Origin: Bifidobacteriaceae bacterium UBA2724
Lineage (GTDB): Bacteria > Actinomycetota > Actinomycetes > Actinomycetales > Bifidobacteriaceae
Length of the DNA: 64,000 nt
Direction: 5' to 3'
Assembly: GCA_002353815.1 (NCBI GenBank)
Contig: DEKK01000003.1
Span: 262,481-326,480 of the forward strand
Of this stretch, positions 39,846-47,712 are shown in pieces (within the stretch, counting starts at the first letter, position 1; each line of letters opens with the position of its first letter). The notes under the pieces were generated by a model, which was not told the origin of the DNA, searched no databases, and worked only from the letters and a program-made list of their open reading frames with translations. A program made the position numbers and the translations under genes.

Positions 39846-41587
39846 ATGGTATGTGAAAACGCGTGGCGGTCGACGTGGCGGAGGAAGGGATATTCCATCC
39901 TTCTCATCGTCGTCTTCACCATCATCACCGCCGCGGTCGTCGTGAGCCTGGCGATCATGCAGGCTGCCGTCAGCGCGAAGACGACGGGATTGGCCAACCA
40001 GACGGTCACCGCCACGATCGGCATGGACCGGAGCAAGGTCATCAAGGACGCGCAGTCGTCGGATTCCTCCGCTTCCGCCGATGCCGATACGCGCGAGGCG
40101 GCGCGCACCGCGATGGAAGACATGAAGCTGACGCTGTCGGAGTACGAAACCTATGCTTCGGCCGCGGGCGACCTGCTCAAGACCTCGTATTACACGGAGT
40201 CGGCGGAGCTCACCGCGGTGGACGGCGAAGCCGAGCCGGTGTCGTCATCGTCGTCGTCGACGTCGGGGTCCGACGATTCCTCGACATCGTCGGACCCCAC
40301 CCCAAGCGCCGACGGTCAGATGCAGCCGGGCGGCGACATGGGCGGCGACGCCAGCCAGCAGGGCGGCATGGGGGCTCCTCGGACTTCACTCTGCTCGGAC
40401 TGTCGAGCGACGAAGCGTTGGAATCCTTGGGAGTCACCGTGTCGGACGGCGAGGCCGTGGCGACGGGCACCTCGGACGTGGCGGATTCCGACGGCGACGA
40501 TTCCACGTATGACGCCATGGTCACGGACGAATTCGCACAGCTCAACGGGCTCGAGGTCGGCGACACCTTCGTCGCGGCCGATTCCGACGGCAACGACATC
40601 ACCTTCACCATCGTCGGCACCTACACGAGCGCGGGCGGCGACAGCGCGGACTCCGGCGGTGGCCCCGGCGGTTTCGGACAGGGCGCATCCGACCGCATCA
40701 TCGTGAGCATGACCACCCTGACCGCACTCGGCCTCGAAGCCGATTCGTCCGACGGCACCACGATCTCGTACACCTACGTGCTGGGGTCGGGCAGTGACTA
40801 CGACGCCTTCGTACAGGCGTGCTCCGATGCCGGTCTCAGCGACTCCTATGCGGTGTCGTCCACCGACGTCGACACCTATGAGGAATCCATCGAGCCGTTG
40901 CTCAATCTGGCGAAGTTCGCCAAGACGCTGCTCATCGTCGTCCTGGCGCTGGGCGCGGTCATGCTCATCGCCATGACGTTGTTCTCGATCCGCACGCGCA
41001 CCTATGAAATGGGCGTCATGACCGCCATGGGCATGCACAAGCGCACCGTCGCCGCGCAGATGGTGGTCGAGACCCTCATCGTGGCCGTCATCGGTCTGGC
41101 GATCGGCACGTCCGCCGGCGCCGTGGCGAGCGTGCCGGTGTCCAACGGGCTCTTGGCGAGCGAGGTGTCGTCCGCGCAGTCCGAATCCGAACAGCAGGAA
41201 CGGAACTTCGGACGCCAGCTGCAGGGCGGCGCCGCACCCGGCGCGCAGGGGAGCGGCACCGATTCCGCCACCGACGCGACGAGCGGATCTGCAAGCGCCG
41301 ATGCTTCGTCGGCAGACGTCCCGTCGGCCGATGCCGCGCCGACCGGTGCCAGCAGCTCCGACAGCAGCGCCAACACCCAGCAGAACGCGCCCTCCGGGGC
41401 TCCCGGCCAGCCGGGCGGCATGCAGCGCATGACCGAATACGTCAGCACCGTCAACGCCAGCGTGGACCTCAGGACCGTGGGTCTGGCGGCCCTGGCGATC
41501 CTGTTGCTCGCGTTGCTCTCGGGCCTCGTGGGTGTCATTTGGGTGTTGCGTTACGAACCGCTCCAGATTCTCGCGGACAGGAGCTGA
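39846..41587 (+). pseudogene. ABC transporter permease (FtsX/MacB type), frameshifted
   Basis: The product is spread over two frames. The first starts at 39846 after AAGGATAAGG and encodes a membrane helix (YSILLIVVFTIITAAVVVSLAI) and half of an external domain. At the G5 run 40370-40374 the sense continues in the -1 frame to 41587, with three more helices and an FtsX-like core (YEMGVMTAMGMHKRTV). One extra G would restore a ~580-residue permease. It could be a real mutation, a sequencing slip or -1 ribosomal slippage. The large external loop is Asp/Ser/Gly rich. It is followed directly by its ATPase. Confidence 0.8.
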
Positions 41588-41588
41588 C

Positions 41589-42458
41589 ATGAGCGACATG
41601 ACTACAACCACAACACACGATCCAGCCAAGGAATCCGAGATGAAGCACAGCAATGAAGACACCGCCGCGGATGCCGCGGCGGAACCGGTGGCGGAGGGGA
41701 CGCCGAGCCCCGTGGCGGATCCGGACTCCGGAGCCGAACCGATCCTGGAATTGCGCAACGTATCATACCGTTACAAGCAGGGCCTGCCTCTCGTGCTCGA
41801 TCACGTGAGCCACAAGTTCATGCCCGCGCGCATGCACGCCGTGGTCGGGCCGAGCGGCACCGGCAAGACGACCATGCTGTCGTTGCTGTCGGGGCTGGCG
41901 ACGCCAACCGCGGGGCAGGTGCTCTATACGGGCCGCAACCTCGCCAAAATGGACCGTTACGCCTACCGCGCCAGCGAGATAGGCGTCATCTTCCAGTCGT
42001 TCAACCTCATGCCCAGCATGACGGTGAGCGAGAACATCGTGATGAGCATGAAGCTCGCGGGCGCGTTCCACGGTAAGAAGGAGGCGTGCGAGACAGTGCT
42101 GCGTGTCCTTGACGACGTGGATCTGCCCGATGACTACGCCGACCGCCGCATAGGGCACCTGTCGGGCGGCGAACAGCAGCGCGTCGCGATTGCGCGCGTG
42201 CTGTCGTACGGCCCGTCGGTCATCATCGCCGACGAGCCGACCGGAAACCTCGACCCCGAATCCACCGACATCATCGTCGATATCTTCCGCGCGATGGTCG
42301 AGGACGACGGACGCACCGTCATCATCGTCACGCATTCGCAGGACGTGGCGCAGGCGTGCGACGACGTGTTCGACCTGTCGCAGCTCAAGAAACGCACCCG
42401 CCCCAGGAAAGCCCGCCGCGCGCGGCGCACGCCCCAGGGCGAACGCGCGAAGGTGTGA
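41589..42458 (+). CDS. ABC transporter ATP-binding protein (MacB/LolD type)
   Basis: 289 residues. After ~50 disordered acidic residues, the ATPase has Walker A GPSGTGKTT, a Q-loop IFQSFNLMPS, signature LSGGEQQRVAIARVL, Walker B VIIADEPTGNLDPES and the switch His in VTHSQD. The C-terminal tail is very basic (RPRKARRARR). It starts two bases after the permease stop with AGGAG inside the permease end, so the two form one exporter operon. The intact ATPase argues against long decay of the operon. Confidence 0.9.
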   Translation: MSDMTTTTTHDPAKESEMKHSNEDTAADAAAEPVAEGTPSPVADPDSGAEPILELRNVSYRYKQGLPLVLDHVSHKFMPARMHAVVGPSGTGKTTMLSLLSGLATPTAGQVLYTGRNLAKMDRYAYRASEIGVIFQSFNLMPSMTVSENIVMSMKLAGAFHGKKEACETVLRVLDDVDLPDDYADRRIGHLSGGEQQRVAIARVLSYGPSVIIADEPTGNLDPESTDIIVDIFRAMVEDDGRTVIIVTHSQDVAQACDDVFDLSQLKKRTRPRKARRARRTPQGERAKV

Positions 42459-42573
42459 GATTTCGCTGAGCGCGGAATCGCAGGCAATCCGCCCCGGGTT
42501 CCCGTAGAATCGAAACAGATGAACGGGCCGGGGTGGTTCCATGCCGCGGCCGGCGCCCAAAGCAAGGAGAGCG

Positions 42574-43125
42574 ATGCGCACAAGCGACAACGGCGGCGTC
42601 GATTACGGCTACCGGAGGACGGCCGACGGCAAGTATTTCGTGGACTACGGTCTGAAACCCGATGACAAGGACTGGCTGTGGATCGGCGAATCGGACGTCG
42701 CCACGGTTTTCACCACGCGCAAGGCCGCGCTCGCGGCCGCAGCGACATACGGCCTGGGGCATCGCGACGGCGATGGGAACGATGTGCTCGACGACGGCTA
42801 TGAGCTGGCCGAGGTCGAATGGAGCGACGATGACGCGAGCGTGGATTTCGAAGACCTCGCCGAGACCTCAGCCGTCTATGTGGTCCGGCGCAAGTCCGAT
42901 GGCAAATACGCCGTGGACTGGGGCGAGGGCGATGCGCCCTGCGGTTGGACGGACAACCGCGACCTGGCTGTGCAGTCAGGATCGACCGACGTGGATGAGA
43001 TGATGGCGGTCGCCCGCAAATTCGGCTTCGCCGATGACGAGGGGATGAAGGATGGCTATCAGCTCGTCGGGGTCGCCTGGGGCGAGACGGACGGCGCCGA
43101 CGGACAGACGGGAAGCCGGCGATAG
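42574..43125 (+). CDS. Hypothetical protein with an internal duplication
   Basis: 183 residues, starting at the ATG after AAGGAGAG. The two halves (about 11-84 and 102-175) align with each other: both start with RR-x-x-DGKY-x-VD-(Y/W)-G, contain an acidic middle, and end with DGY-x-L-x-x-V-x-W. The protein is acidic and soluble, with no signal or membrane segment. I recognise no family. The duplication suggests a small fold that works as a tandem pair. It lies between the ABC exporter and another hypothetical gene, in the same direction. Confidence 0.75.
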   Translation: MRTSDNGGVDYGYRRTADGKYFVDYGLKPDDKDWLWIGESDVATVFTTRKAALAAAATYGLGHRDGDGNDVLDDGYELAEVEWSDDDASVDFEDLAETSAVYVVRRKSDGKYAVDWGEGDAPCGWTDNRDLAVQSGSTDVDEMMAVARKFGFADDEGMKDGYQLVGVAWGETDGADGQTGSRR

Positions 43126-43252
43126 CGACCGGCGCGGCGTCGTCGTCGCGGGCGATGCCGAGCCTGATTGGCGAAACCTGCCGATCAGCGGTAAAACAAG
43201 AGAGACGAATGCGCCCGCACTGATGTGCGGCCGAGAAAAGAAGGAGCGCCAG

Positions 43253-43855
43253 ATGGCGGCACAGACCATGAGCCAGGCGGATATCAACGCTTTGAAAAAG
43301 AAAATCGAAGAAGCCAAGGCGGACGAAGGCCGCAAAGCCAAGTGGGTGTACCCCTCCATGGCGGCCAAGGCATGGGGGCTGACGGAAGAGATCGTCGATG
43401 AGCTCGCCGCAGACGGAACGCTGCCGATGAAGGTCGTCGAAAACGACCAGGAGCCGAAGGTCACGTACGTCGATGCCTTCTGCCTGCCGGTCAAGGACGA
43501 GTCCGCGCTGCGCTGGGGCCTGGCCGAGGTCGAGAACATCACCTACAAGGTGGCCCAGCCCGTGCATGCCGCGGCCGCCGAGGTCATGGCCATGCCTGAG
43601 TGGGACGAGCTTGTCAAGCGCCATGACGAAGGCGAGCGGTGGACCGACCGAACCCAGCAGCTGCTTGACGTCATGGGCAAGAAAATGGAAGTCGTGCTGC
43701 CCAACACCGGCAACACCGCGGGCGTCAACGGAATCCTCATGCACGCCGTCCACACGAATGACGCCACCGAGGCCATCCGCATCATCCGCGCGCTCGGTTC
43801 GAAGAGGTCGCATGCGTCCAAGGAGAAAGACAACAAGGAGCCGGACGAGGAGTAG
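43253..43855 (+). CDS. Conserved hypothetical protein, 200 residues
   Basis: The start at 43253 follows AAGGAG. The protein is soluble and charged. It begins with a helix (ADINALKKKIEEAKADEGRKA) and has a central segment (VYPSMAAKAWGLTEEIVDELAADG) that could be a small DNA-binding-like helix pair. The C-terminus is a lysine/glutamate-rich tail. I recognise no family. It is co-directional with its neighbours, 127 bases after the previous gene. Confidence 0.7.
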   Translation: MAAQTMSQADINALKKKIEEAKADEGRKAKWVYPSMAAKAWGLTEEIVDELAADGTLPMKVVENDQEPKVTYVDAFCLPVKDESALRWGLAEVENITYKVAQPVHAAAAEVMAMPEWDELVKRHDEGERWTDRTQQLLDVMGKKMEVVLPNTGNTAGVNGILMHAVHTNDATEAIRIIRALGSKRSHASKEKDNKEPDEE

Positions 43856-43930
43856 CCGGCGGCCGTATTCGGATGGCGGCGGACACCTTTGTCCGCGCTC
43901 CGTCCGAGACGATGCCGAAGGGGAGTTGCG

Positions 43931-44113
43931 ATGGCCGGCGAAGACGTTGCCGACAGGTACGAGCGGCTGTGCCGCGAGTACGAAGACAAGTTCGGCGAAC
44001 CGATTGCCAACATGGTGGTGCTGCCGTCGTACACAGATGCGGCGTGTGACATGATCGAGCGCTGCATCAAGCGCGGCACGCCGTGCAACTACCGACATCG
44101 GCCTGACGCCTGA
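43931..44113 (+). CDS. Small hypothetical protein, 60 residues
   Basis: The start at 43931 has GGGGAG before it. The product is short and charged (MAGEDVADRYERLCREYEDK) with a few cysteines towards the C-terminus (CDMIERCIKRGTPC). A strong terminator follows at 44160, which supports a real transcript. The function is unknown. It is the last chromosomal gene before the prophage. Confidence 0.6.
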   Translation: MAGEDVADRYERLCREYEDKFGEPIANMVVLPSYTDAACDMIERCIKRGTPCNYRHRPDA

Positions 44114-44159
44114 ACAGGCGGAAGACGCAGTACTCTAGGACGATGCTTTCTGGAAACCC

Positions 44160-44183
44160 AAGCCGCCTTCGGGCGGCTTTTTT
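44160..44183 (+). terminator. Intrinsic terminator at the end of the chromosomal block
   Basis: A perfect 8-bp stem, AAGCCGCC (44160-44167) with GGCGGCTT (44172-44179), has a stable TTCG tetraloop and is followed by TTTT. It ends rightward transcription just before the prophage boundary. Confidence 0.9.
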
Positions 44184-44210
44184 CGTGCCGGAGCCCTTGC
44201 GGCCGCGACG

Positions 44211-44245
44211 AAAAACGCCCCTCAGCCGTTGCGGTTGAGGGGCGT
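44211..44245 (-). terminator. Terminator of the minus-strand tRNA/tmRNA locus
   Basis: ACGCCCCTCA (44215-44224) pairs perfectly with TGAGGGGCGT (44236-44245), with further CCG/CGG pairing inside. On the minus strand a T5 run follows. It sits just after the RNA 3' fragment, as expected for the original host RNA gene. Confidence 0.85.
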
Positions 44246-44253
44246 CGGGTAAG

Positions 44254-44280
44254 TGGAGCCGCGGGGGATTGAACCCCCGG
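44254..44280 (-). other. Prophage attachment site: 3' fragment of a tRNA or tmRNA gene
   Basis: On the minus strand this reads as a T-arm (GGGGG, TTCAATC loop, CCCCC) followed by an acceptor strand GCGGCTCCA. There is no D-arm or anticodon arm upstream: the integrase gene ends about 34 bases away. This is the classic left junction of a phage that inserts in the 3' end of a tRNA or tmRNA gene; the intact RNA gene should lie at the right prophage end, outside the window. I cannot tell tRNA from tmRNA; GGCTCCA is compatible with tmRNA. Confidence 0.7.
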
Positions 44281-44313
44281 GCACCCAGACCGAAAACGGC
44301 GCAATCGCAACGC

Positions 44314-45441
44314 TCACGAGGCGCTGACAGTCGGCTGTGGCAACAATTTGGCAACATCCTCGCGGCGGAGCAGCGCATCCATCGCCCGGCCGACACCATC
44401 GAGGTCGTCATCGAAAAGGTCGGCGTAGACGTCCAATGTCATGGCCGCGCTCGCATGCCCGAGCTGGTTCTGCACGGCCTTGACGTTCGCCCCGGAGCTG
44501 ACCATGAGGCTCGCCGCGGTGTGCCGCAGGTCGTGGAACGTCAGGTCCAGCGGAACGCCGGCACGCCGCTTCGCCCACCAGAACCATTTCGTCCTGTCGT
44601 TCGGCGCGATGCGCGCGAGGTACCCGCCGCCGGCGGCGGGGAACAGGGGCTCGCCGCCGTCCCTGCCGGCGCATTGCGCGCGCAATGGCGCGTCCAGGAT
44701 GGCGGGGAACACGACCTGACGTCCTTTGCCGGACTTGGGCACGTCGACCACGACGCAATCGCCGACCATCGTCGCCGACCTCACGACCGACAGCCGATGC
44801 CGTCGGAAATCGACATCGGCGACATGCAGGCCCGCCATCTCGCCCCACCTCAACCCGCACAGGCCGAGCACGAGCACGAGCGTGCCCCTGCCACCGGACT
44901 CGCTTGCGAGCCTGAACAGCTGGCCGGCGGTGAGGTACGTGCGCTTCCTGCGCCTCTTCCGGGGCGTCTCCACGCCGTCGCAGGGATTCGCCTGGATGAG
45001 ACGGTCGGCGACCGCGTCATTGCAGATCCCGCGCAGGATGCCGAGGTTGCGGATCACGACGGTCGCGCTCTTCCCCGCGGCCTGTGCGCCGACCCACTCC
45101 TGGATCTCGCTGCGCGACAGCGACCCGATCGTGCGGGCGGCCCATCGTGGTGCGACGTGCACGCGCCAGGCGCGTTCCAGCGACTCGACGTAGCTCGCCT
45201 TCGAGGACAGGCGTTTCTTCGCGATCCATGCCGGCCAGAGGTCGCCGACCTTCCGCCTGCCGGCGGCCGGGTCGACGAAGCTGCCGGACGCTTTGGCGAC
45301 GGTCACGTGCTCGGCGAGCCATTCCTCCGCGTCCCGCTTGCGCAGGAACCCGCGCCGGCTGGTCTGTGACCCGTCCGGCTTCCGGTACACGGCCCGCCAC
45401 CGTTTCCCGGCTTTGGTCTCGTATGCGGTGATCGTCGACAT
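44314..45441 (-). CDS. int: Phage tyrosine integrase
   Basis: 375 residues, starting at the ATG read from 45441 after AAGGAAAAGGAT. An N-terminal arm-binding domain (KAGKRWRAVYRKPDG) is followed by a SAM-like core-binding domain (about 65-155) and the catalytic domain, with Arg198 in GLRWGEM, His303-x2-Arg306 in HDLRHTAAS, His329 in LGHASAAMT and nucleophile Tyr339. It catalyses insertion and excision at the att site just beside it. It is the last gene of the leftward lysogeny arm. Confidence 0.95.
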   Translation of the reverse strand: MSTITAYETKAGKRWRAVYRKPDGSQTSRRGFLRKRDAEEWLAEHVTVAKASGSFVDPAAGRRKVGDLWPAWIAKKRLSSKASYVESLERAWRVHVAPRWAARTIGSLSRSEIQEWVGAQAAGKSATVVIRNLGILRGICNDAVADRLIQANPCDGVETPRKRRRKRTYLTAGQLFRLASESGGRGTLVLVLGLCGLRWGEMAGLHVADVDFRRHRLSVVRSATMVGDCVVVDVPKSGKGRQVVFPAILDAPLRAQCAGRDGGEPLFPAAGGGYLARIAPNDRTKWFWWAKRRAGVPLDLTFHDLRHTAASLMVSSGANVKAVQNQLGHASAAMTLDVYADLFDDDLDGVGRAMDALLRREDVAKLLPQPTVSAS

Positions 45442-45489
45442 CTGTGGTATCCTTTTCCTTGCGATGAGCCGGGCTTCGCCCGGTAGGGG

Positions 45490-45524
45490 AGCCCCCGTGG
45501 CCGTGATGGCCGCGGGGGCTTTTC
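45490..45524 (+). terminator. Large hairpin between integrase and the excisionase-like gene
   Basis: AGCCCCCG-GGCC (from 45490) pairs with GGCC-CGGGGGCT (to 45520) around a short loop, with TTTT after it on the plus strand. It could protect int from antisense transcripts or attenuate leftward read-through into int. Confidence 0.5.
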
Positions 45525-45734
45525 TCATTGCTTGGGGTTCTTGCGGGGGCGGCCGCCGCCGACGCCTCGGCCGGGGCGCGAGGCGTTCCACGCGTCGATG
45601 GTCTCGGCCTTCCATCCGCGCGTGCGGCCGATGTACGCGTCCGGCTCGGGCAGACGGTAGTTGCCGAGCGCGCCGGTCCGGACGCCTATGCGTTCGGCGA
45701 ACTCCGTGTAGCTGAGGAATCTTTCGGCGGTCAT
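45525..45734 (-). CDS. Excisionase-like small helix-turn-helix protein
   Basis: 69 residues with an AlpA/MerR-like N-terminal helix-turn-helix (SYTEFAERIGVRTGALGNYRLPEPDAYIG, shown in part) and the WKAETIDAWNASRPGRG segment common to phage excisionase-type proteins; the C-terminus is basic. It directly precedes the integrase, which suggests a directionality factor or regulator of int. Its start overlaps the previous stop by ATGA, so the two are co-translated. Confidence 0.7.
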   Translation of the reverse strand: MTAERFLSYTEFAERIGVRTGALGNYRLPEPDAYIGRTRGWKAETIDAWNASRPGRGVGGGRPRKNPKQ

Positions 45735-45922
45735 CGCTCGCCGCCTTCCGCGTCGTCTTCGCTGCCGGAGCCGTAGCGCCCCCAGCCGGCGAAGAATCCG
45801 TCGATTCCCGTCGCAATGGCGAACAGGATGGCCGCGATGTCATTCCCGGCGAGGATGCAGCAGATGGTGCCGGCCGCGCCGACGGCGCATGCGACCCCGA
45901 GACATGTGTTCTTCTTGCTCAT
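45731..45922 (-). CDS. Small phage membrane protein (63 residues)
   Basis: It starts at the ATG read from 45922 (MSKKNTC), since GGGAG lies just before it; an ATG 12 bases upstream lacks a ribosome site. Two short hydrophobic segments (LGVACAVGAAGTICCILAG and IAAILFAIATGIDGFFAGW) make a helical hairpin in the membrane, and the C-terminus is acidic. The function is unknown; small membrane proteins in lysogeny modules can act in superinfection exclusion. Confidence 0.6.
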   Translation of the reverse strand: MSKKNTCLGVACAVGAAGTICCILAGNDIAAILFAIATGIDGFFAGWGRYGSGSEDDAEGGER

Positions 45923-45988
45923 GGTGTCTCCCATGGACTACGTTGGTAGGGAGGGTTCCCGGTAGTTGGTCGACCGGGAACCCTGTCT

Positions 45989-46114
45989 TTACTTCTTGTG
46001 GCGCTTCGAGTGCTTCGGCTTGGAGTGTTCCTCGCCGCGGAGCACAGCCCAGACGCCGACGAGAATCTGAAGGATTCCGATGACAATCGAAGCCCAGTCG
46101 AAGAAGTCGTCCAT
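45989..46114 (-). CDS. 41-residue membrane microprotein, first gene of the integrase transcript
   Basis: The start codon read from 46114 is preceded by AAAGGAGGTG, the strongest ribosome site in the window. The product begins MDDFFDW, has one membrane helix (ASIVIGILQILVGVWAVL) and a very basic His/Lys tail ending KHSKRHKK. It lies right behind a consensus promoter. The strong expression signals and clean reading frame support a real gene. A positively charged cytoplasmic tail on a single helix is typical of small regulatory or exclusion proteins. Confidence 0.75.
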   Translation of the reverse strand: MDDFFDWASIVIGILQILVGVWAVLRGEEHSKPKHSKRHKK

Positions 46115-46149
46115 GGGTTTCACCTCCTTTCTTTTTCCTTGCATAAACT

Positions 46150-46179
46150 ATAATAGCACAGCAACTATAGATATGTCAA
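46150..46179 (-). promoter_or_regulatory. Consensus promoter for the microprotein-integrase operon
   Basis: On the minus strand TTGACA (46174-46179) is followed after 18 bases by TATTAT (46150-46155). A direct repeat AACTATA (46146-46152 and 46163-46169) overlaps the -10 and spacer and could be a regulator site. Confidence 0.85.
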
Positions 46180-46246
46180 CACGCGGGGCACGCGACACGC
46201 CGAAGACAGTGCGAGGATTGACACAAGCCACGGAAAGGAGACCACG

Positions 46247-47137
46247 ATGACGGCGAACAGACGCACCGCCGCGCAGATGACCCTCGCATACGACGGGCCC
46301 GCGCTCGCAGACCACAGCATGGACGCCGCGACGCTCGGCAACGCCCTCGTCCAGCTCGCGGCCGCCACGGCCGCCGCCAGGGAAGCCATCGACCCAGGCT
46401 CCGAGACAAGCCTCACCGTCGACGCCACGCGCCCGGGATCCTTCGACATCATCCTCACCCTCACCCACACATGGCACACGGTCGTGGACGCGCTCATAGG
46501 CGACGACACGACCGCCATCGCCAACGCCACCGGCATCGCGGGCGCCATCATCGGCGCCATCGGCCTCATACGCCACAGGGCGCGCCACGGCACACCGGAA
46601 CGCACCACACCCGCACCCGACGGCGGGATGACCGTCGCATGGGCCGACGGCACCACAATCACAGCCACCGGCGACGCGCTCAGCCTCATGACCGACCCCG
46701 CGTTCGTCAAAGGCGTCAAAGGCATCACCGCGCCCGTGGACGGCGCGGGCGTCACGGACATGACCATCGCAGGCGACAGCGAAACGGAACGAATCGACGC
46801 CGCGGACGCCGAAGCCATCGCCACATACGACCCGGAATCCACGCAGGAGACCACCGGAGACGTCACCAAGATCATCCAGGTGCTCGACCTGTCCTTCCGC
46901 AACGGCAAGTGGCGCGTCACCGACGGCACCATGCCGCCCTGCTTCGTGGCCATGGAGGATGCCGCGTTCTCCGCGCGCATGGACGACGGCGAGGAATTCT
47001 CCAAGGGCGACGTGCTCAAGGCCGTCATGCGCGTCAGACGCGGCATCGGACGCGACGGCGTCATGTACGAGAGATGGGACGCCATCACGAAGGTCATCGA
47101 ACACCGGCACGCAGGAAGGCAGACGCCGCTCTTCTGA
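46247..47137 (+). CDS. Hypothetical prophage protein, 296 residues, on the strand opposite to the lysogeny arm
   Basis: The start has a strong GGAAAGGAG site. The N-terminal half has a beta-rich pattern (LTVDATRPGSFDIILTLTHT) and one short hydrophobic helix (IANATGIAGAIIGAIGLI). The C-terminal half is acidic and ends with a VMRVRRGIGRDG basic stretch. I recognise no catalytic motif. It is a lone rightward gene between leftward int and immA transcripts, the usual place for lysogenic conversion or defence cargo. Function unknown. Confidence 0.75.
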   Translation: MTANRRTAAQMTLAYDGPALADHSMDAATLGNALVQLAAATAAAREAIDPGSETSLTVDATRPGSFDIILTLTHTWHTVVDALIGDDTTAIANATGIAGAIIGAIGLIRHRARHGTPERTTPAPDGGMTVAWADGTTITATGDALSLMTDPAFVKGVKGITAPVDGAGVTDMTIAGDSETERIDAADAEAIATYDPESTQETTGDVTKIIQVLDLSFRNGKWRVTDGTMPPCFVAMEDAAFSARMDDGEEFSKGDVLKAVMRVRRGIGRDGVMYERWDAITKVIEHRHAGRQTPLF

Positions 47138-47139
47138 CC

Positions 47140-47529
47140 TCACACCGCCCCGTCCAATCCCATATCCCGCAGGATGCGTCGGAAATCGTCCAGCACCTGC
47201 AGCGTGACGTCCAGCTCGCACGCCATGCCCCATGCCTGCCCGCCCCATATGCCCTCCGCCGCCGCGTAGTCCACGGCGCTTATCAACGTGAGCGCGGTCC
47301 TGCGCCGTGCGCGCGCCTCGCCCCTGCCGCCGCACGTGGTGTCGCCGGCCTCGGCGTGGCATAGCTCGTGGCAGAGCGTGCACCGGCGCTGCGTCTGGTT
47401 GAGTCCGCTGTGAAGTATCACTCGGTTGCGCCGCCAGTCCCACACGCCGCAGTACCCGCACGGCAAAGGCTGCTCCACCACGCGCACCCCGAGCCGCGCC
47501 GCCCACGCGGCCAGATCATCGAACCCCAA
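47140..47529 (-). CDS. ImmA/IrrE-family metallopeptidase
   Basis: 129 residues with the zinc motif H54-E-L-C-H58 and the preceding RVILHSGLNQTQRRCTLCHELCH layout (shown in part) typical of ImmA peptidases. Such proteins cleave HTH repressors of temperate elements after DNA damage or signalling, so it probably inactivates the repressor encoded upstream. The start appears to be TTG (read from 47529); no in-frame ATG exists upstream. It is convergent with the 296-residue gene, 2 bases apart. Confidence 0.85.
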   Translation of the reverse strand: MGFDDLAAWAARLGVRVVEQPLPCGYCGVWDWRRNRVILHSGLNQTQRRCTLCHELCHAEAGDTTCGGRGEARARRRTALTLISAVDYAAAEGIWGGQAWGMACELDVTLQVLDDFRRILRDMGLDGAV

Positions 47530-47581
47530 CAGACCCCCATTCCATGTCCGTCCGTGCGAGACACGCGTGGCCCGCCGTCAT

Positions 47582-47610
47582 TTGGACGCCGCTTCATTCC
47601 GTTGTAGAAT
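47582..47610 (+). promoter_or_regulatory. Near-consensus promoter driving a candidate small RNA
   Basis: TTGGAC (47582-47587), a 17-base spacer and TAGAAT (47605-47610). No protein-coding gene starts downstream on this strand. Transcription would begin near 47617 and run towards the 3' end of the HEPN/DUF3644 gene. Confidence 0.7.
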
Positions 47611-47616
47611 CTGGAG

Positions 47617-47712
47617 CCAAGAAACCGACTTGTGTGGATCAAGGCTGGGTTCCCGAATGGGAGTAAGACCGATGGTCGAGAATTTCCTTCGCCCCTGGGG
47701 TCGGTTTCTTTC
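47617..47712 (+). ncRNA. Candidate structured small RNA abutting the HEPN/DUF3644 gene
   Basis: An approximately 95-base RNA is predicted from the promoter at 47582. Its ends pair perfectly over 11 bp: AAGAAACCGAC (47619-47629) with GTCGGTTTCTT (47700-47710). Between them are short hairpins such as TCCC-GAAT-GGGA, GACC-GAT-GGTC and CCCC-T-GGGG, so a closed multi-branch fold is likely. The 3' arm is T-rich and could end transcription. The right arm ends one base before the stop codon of the HEPN gene on the other strand. No protein is encoded. The function is unknown; RNA antitoxin or guide-like partner of the HEPN protein is one possibility. Confidence 0.5.

Noticed and set aside
44254..44340. 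Complete tRNA gene
   Set aside because: Only the T-arm and acceptor strand can be folded; the expected D and anticodon arms are replaced by the integrase 3' end.
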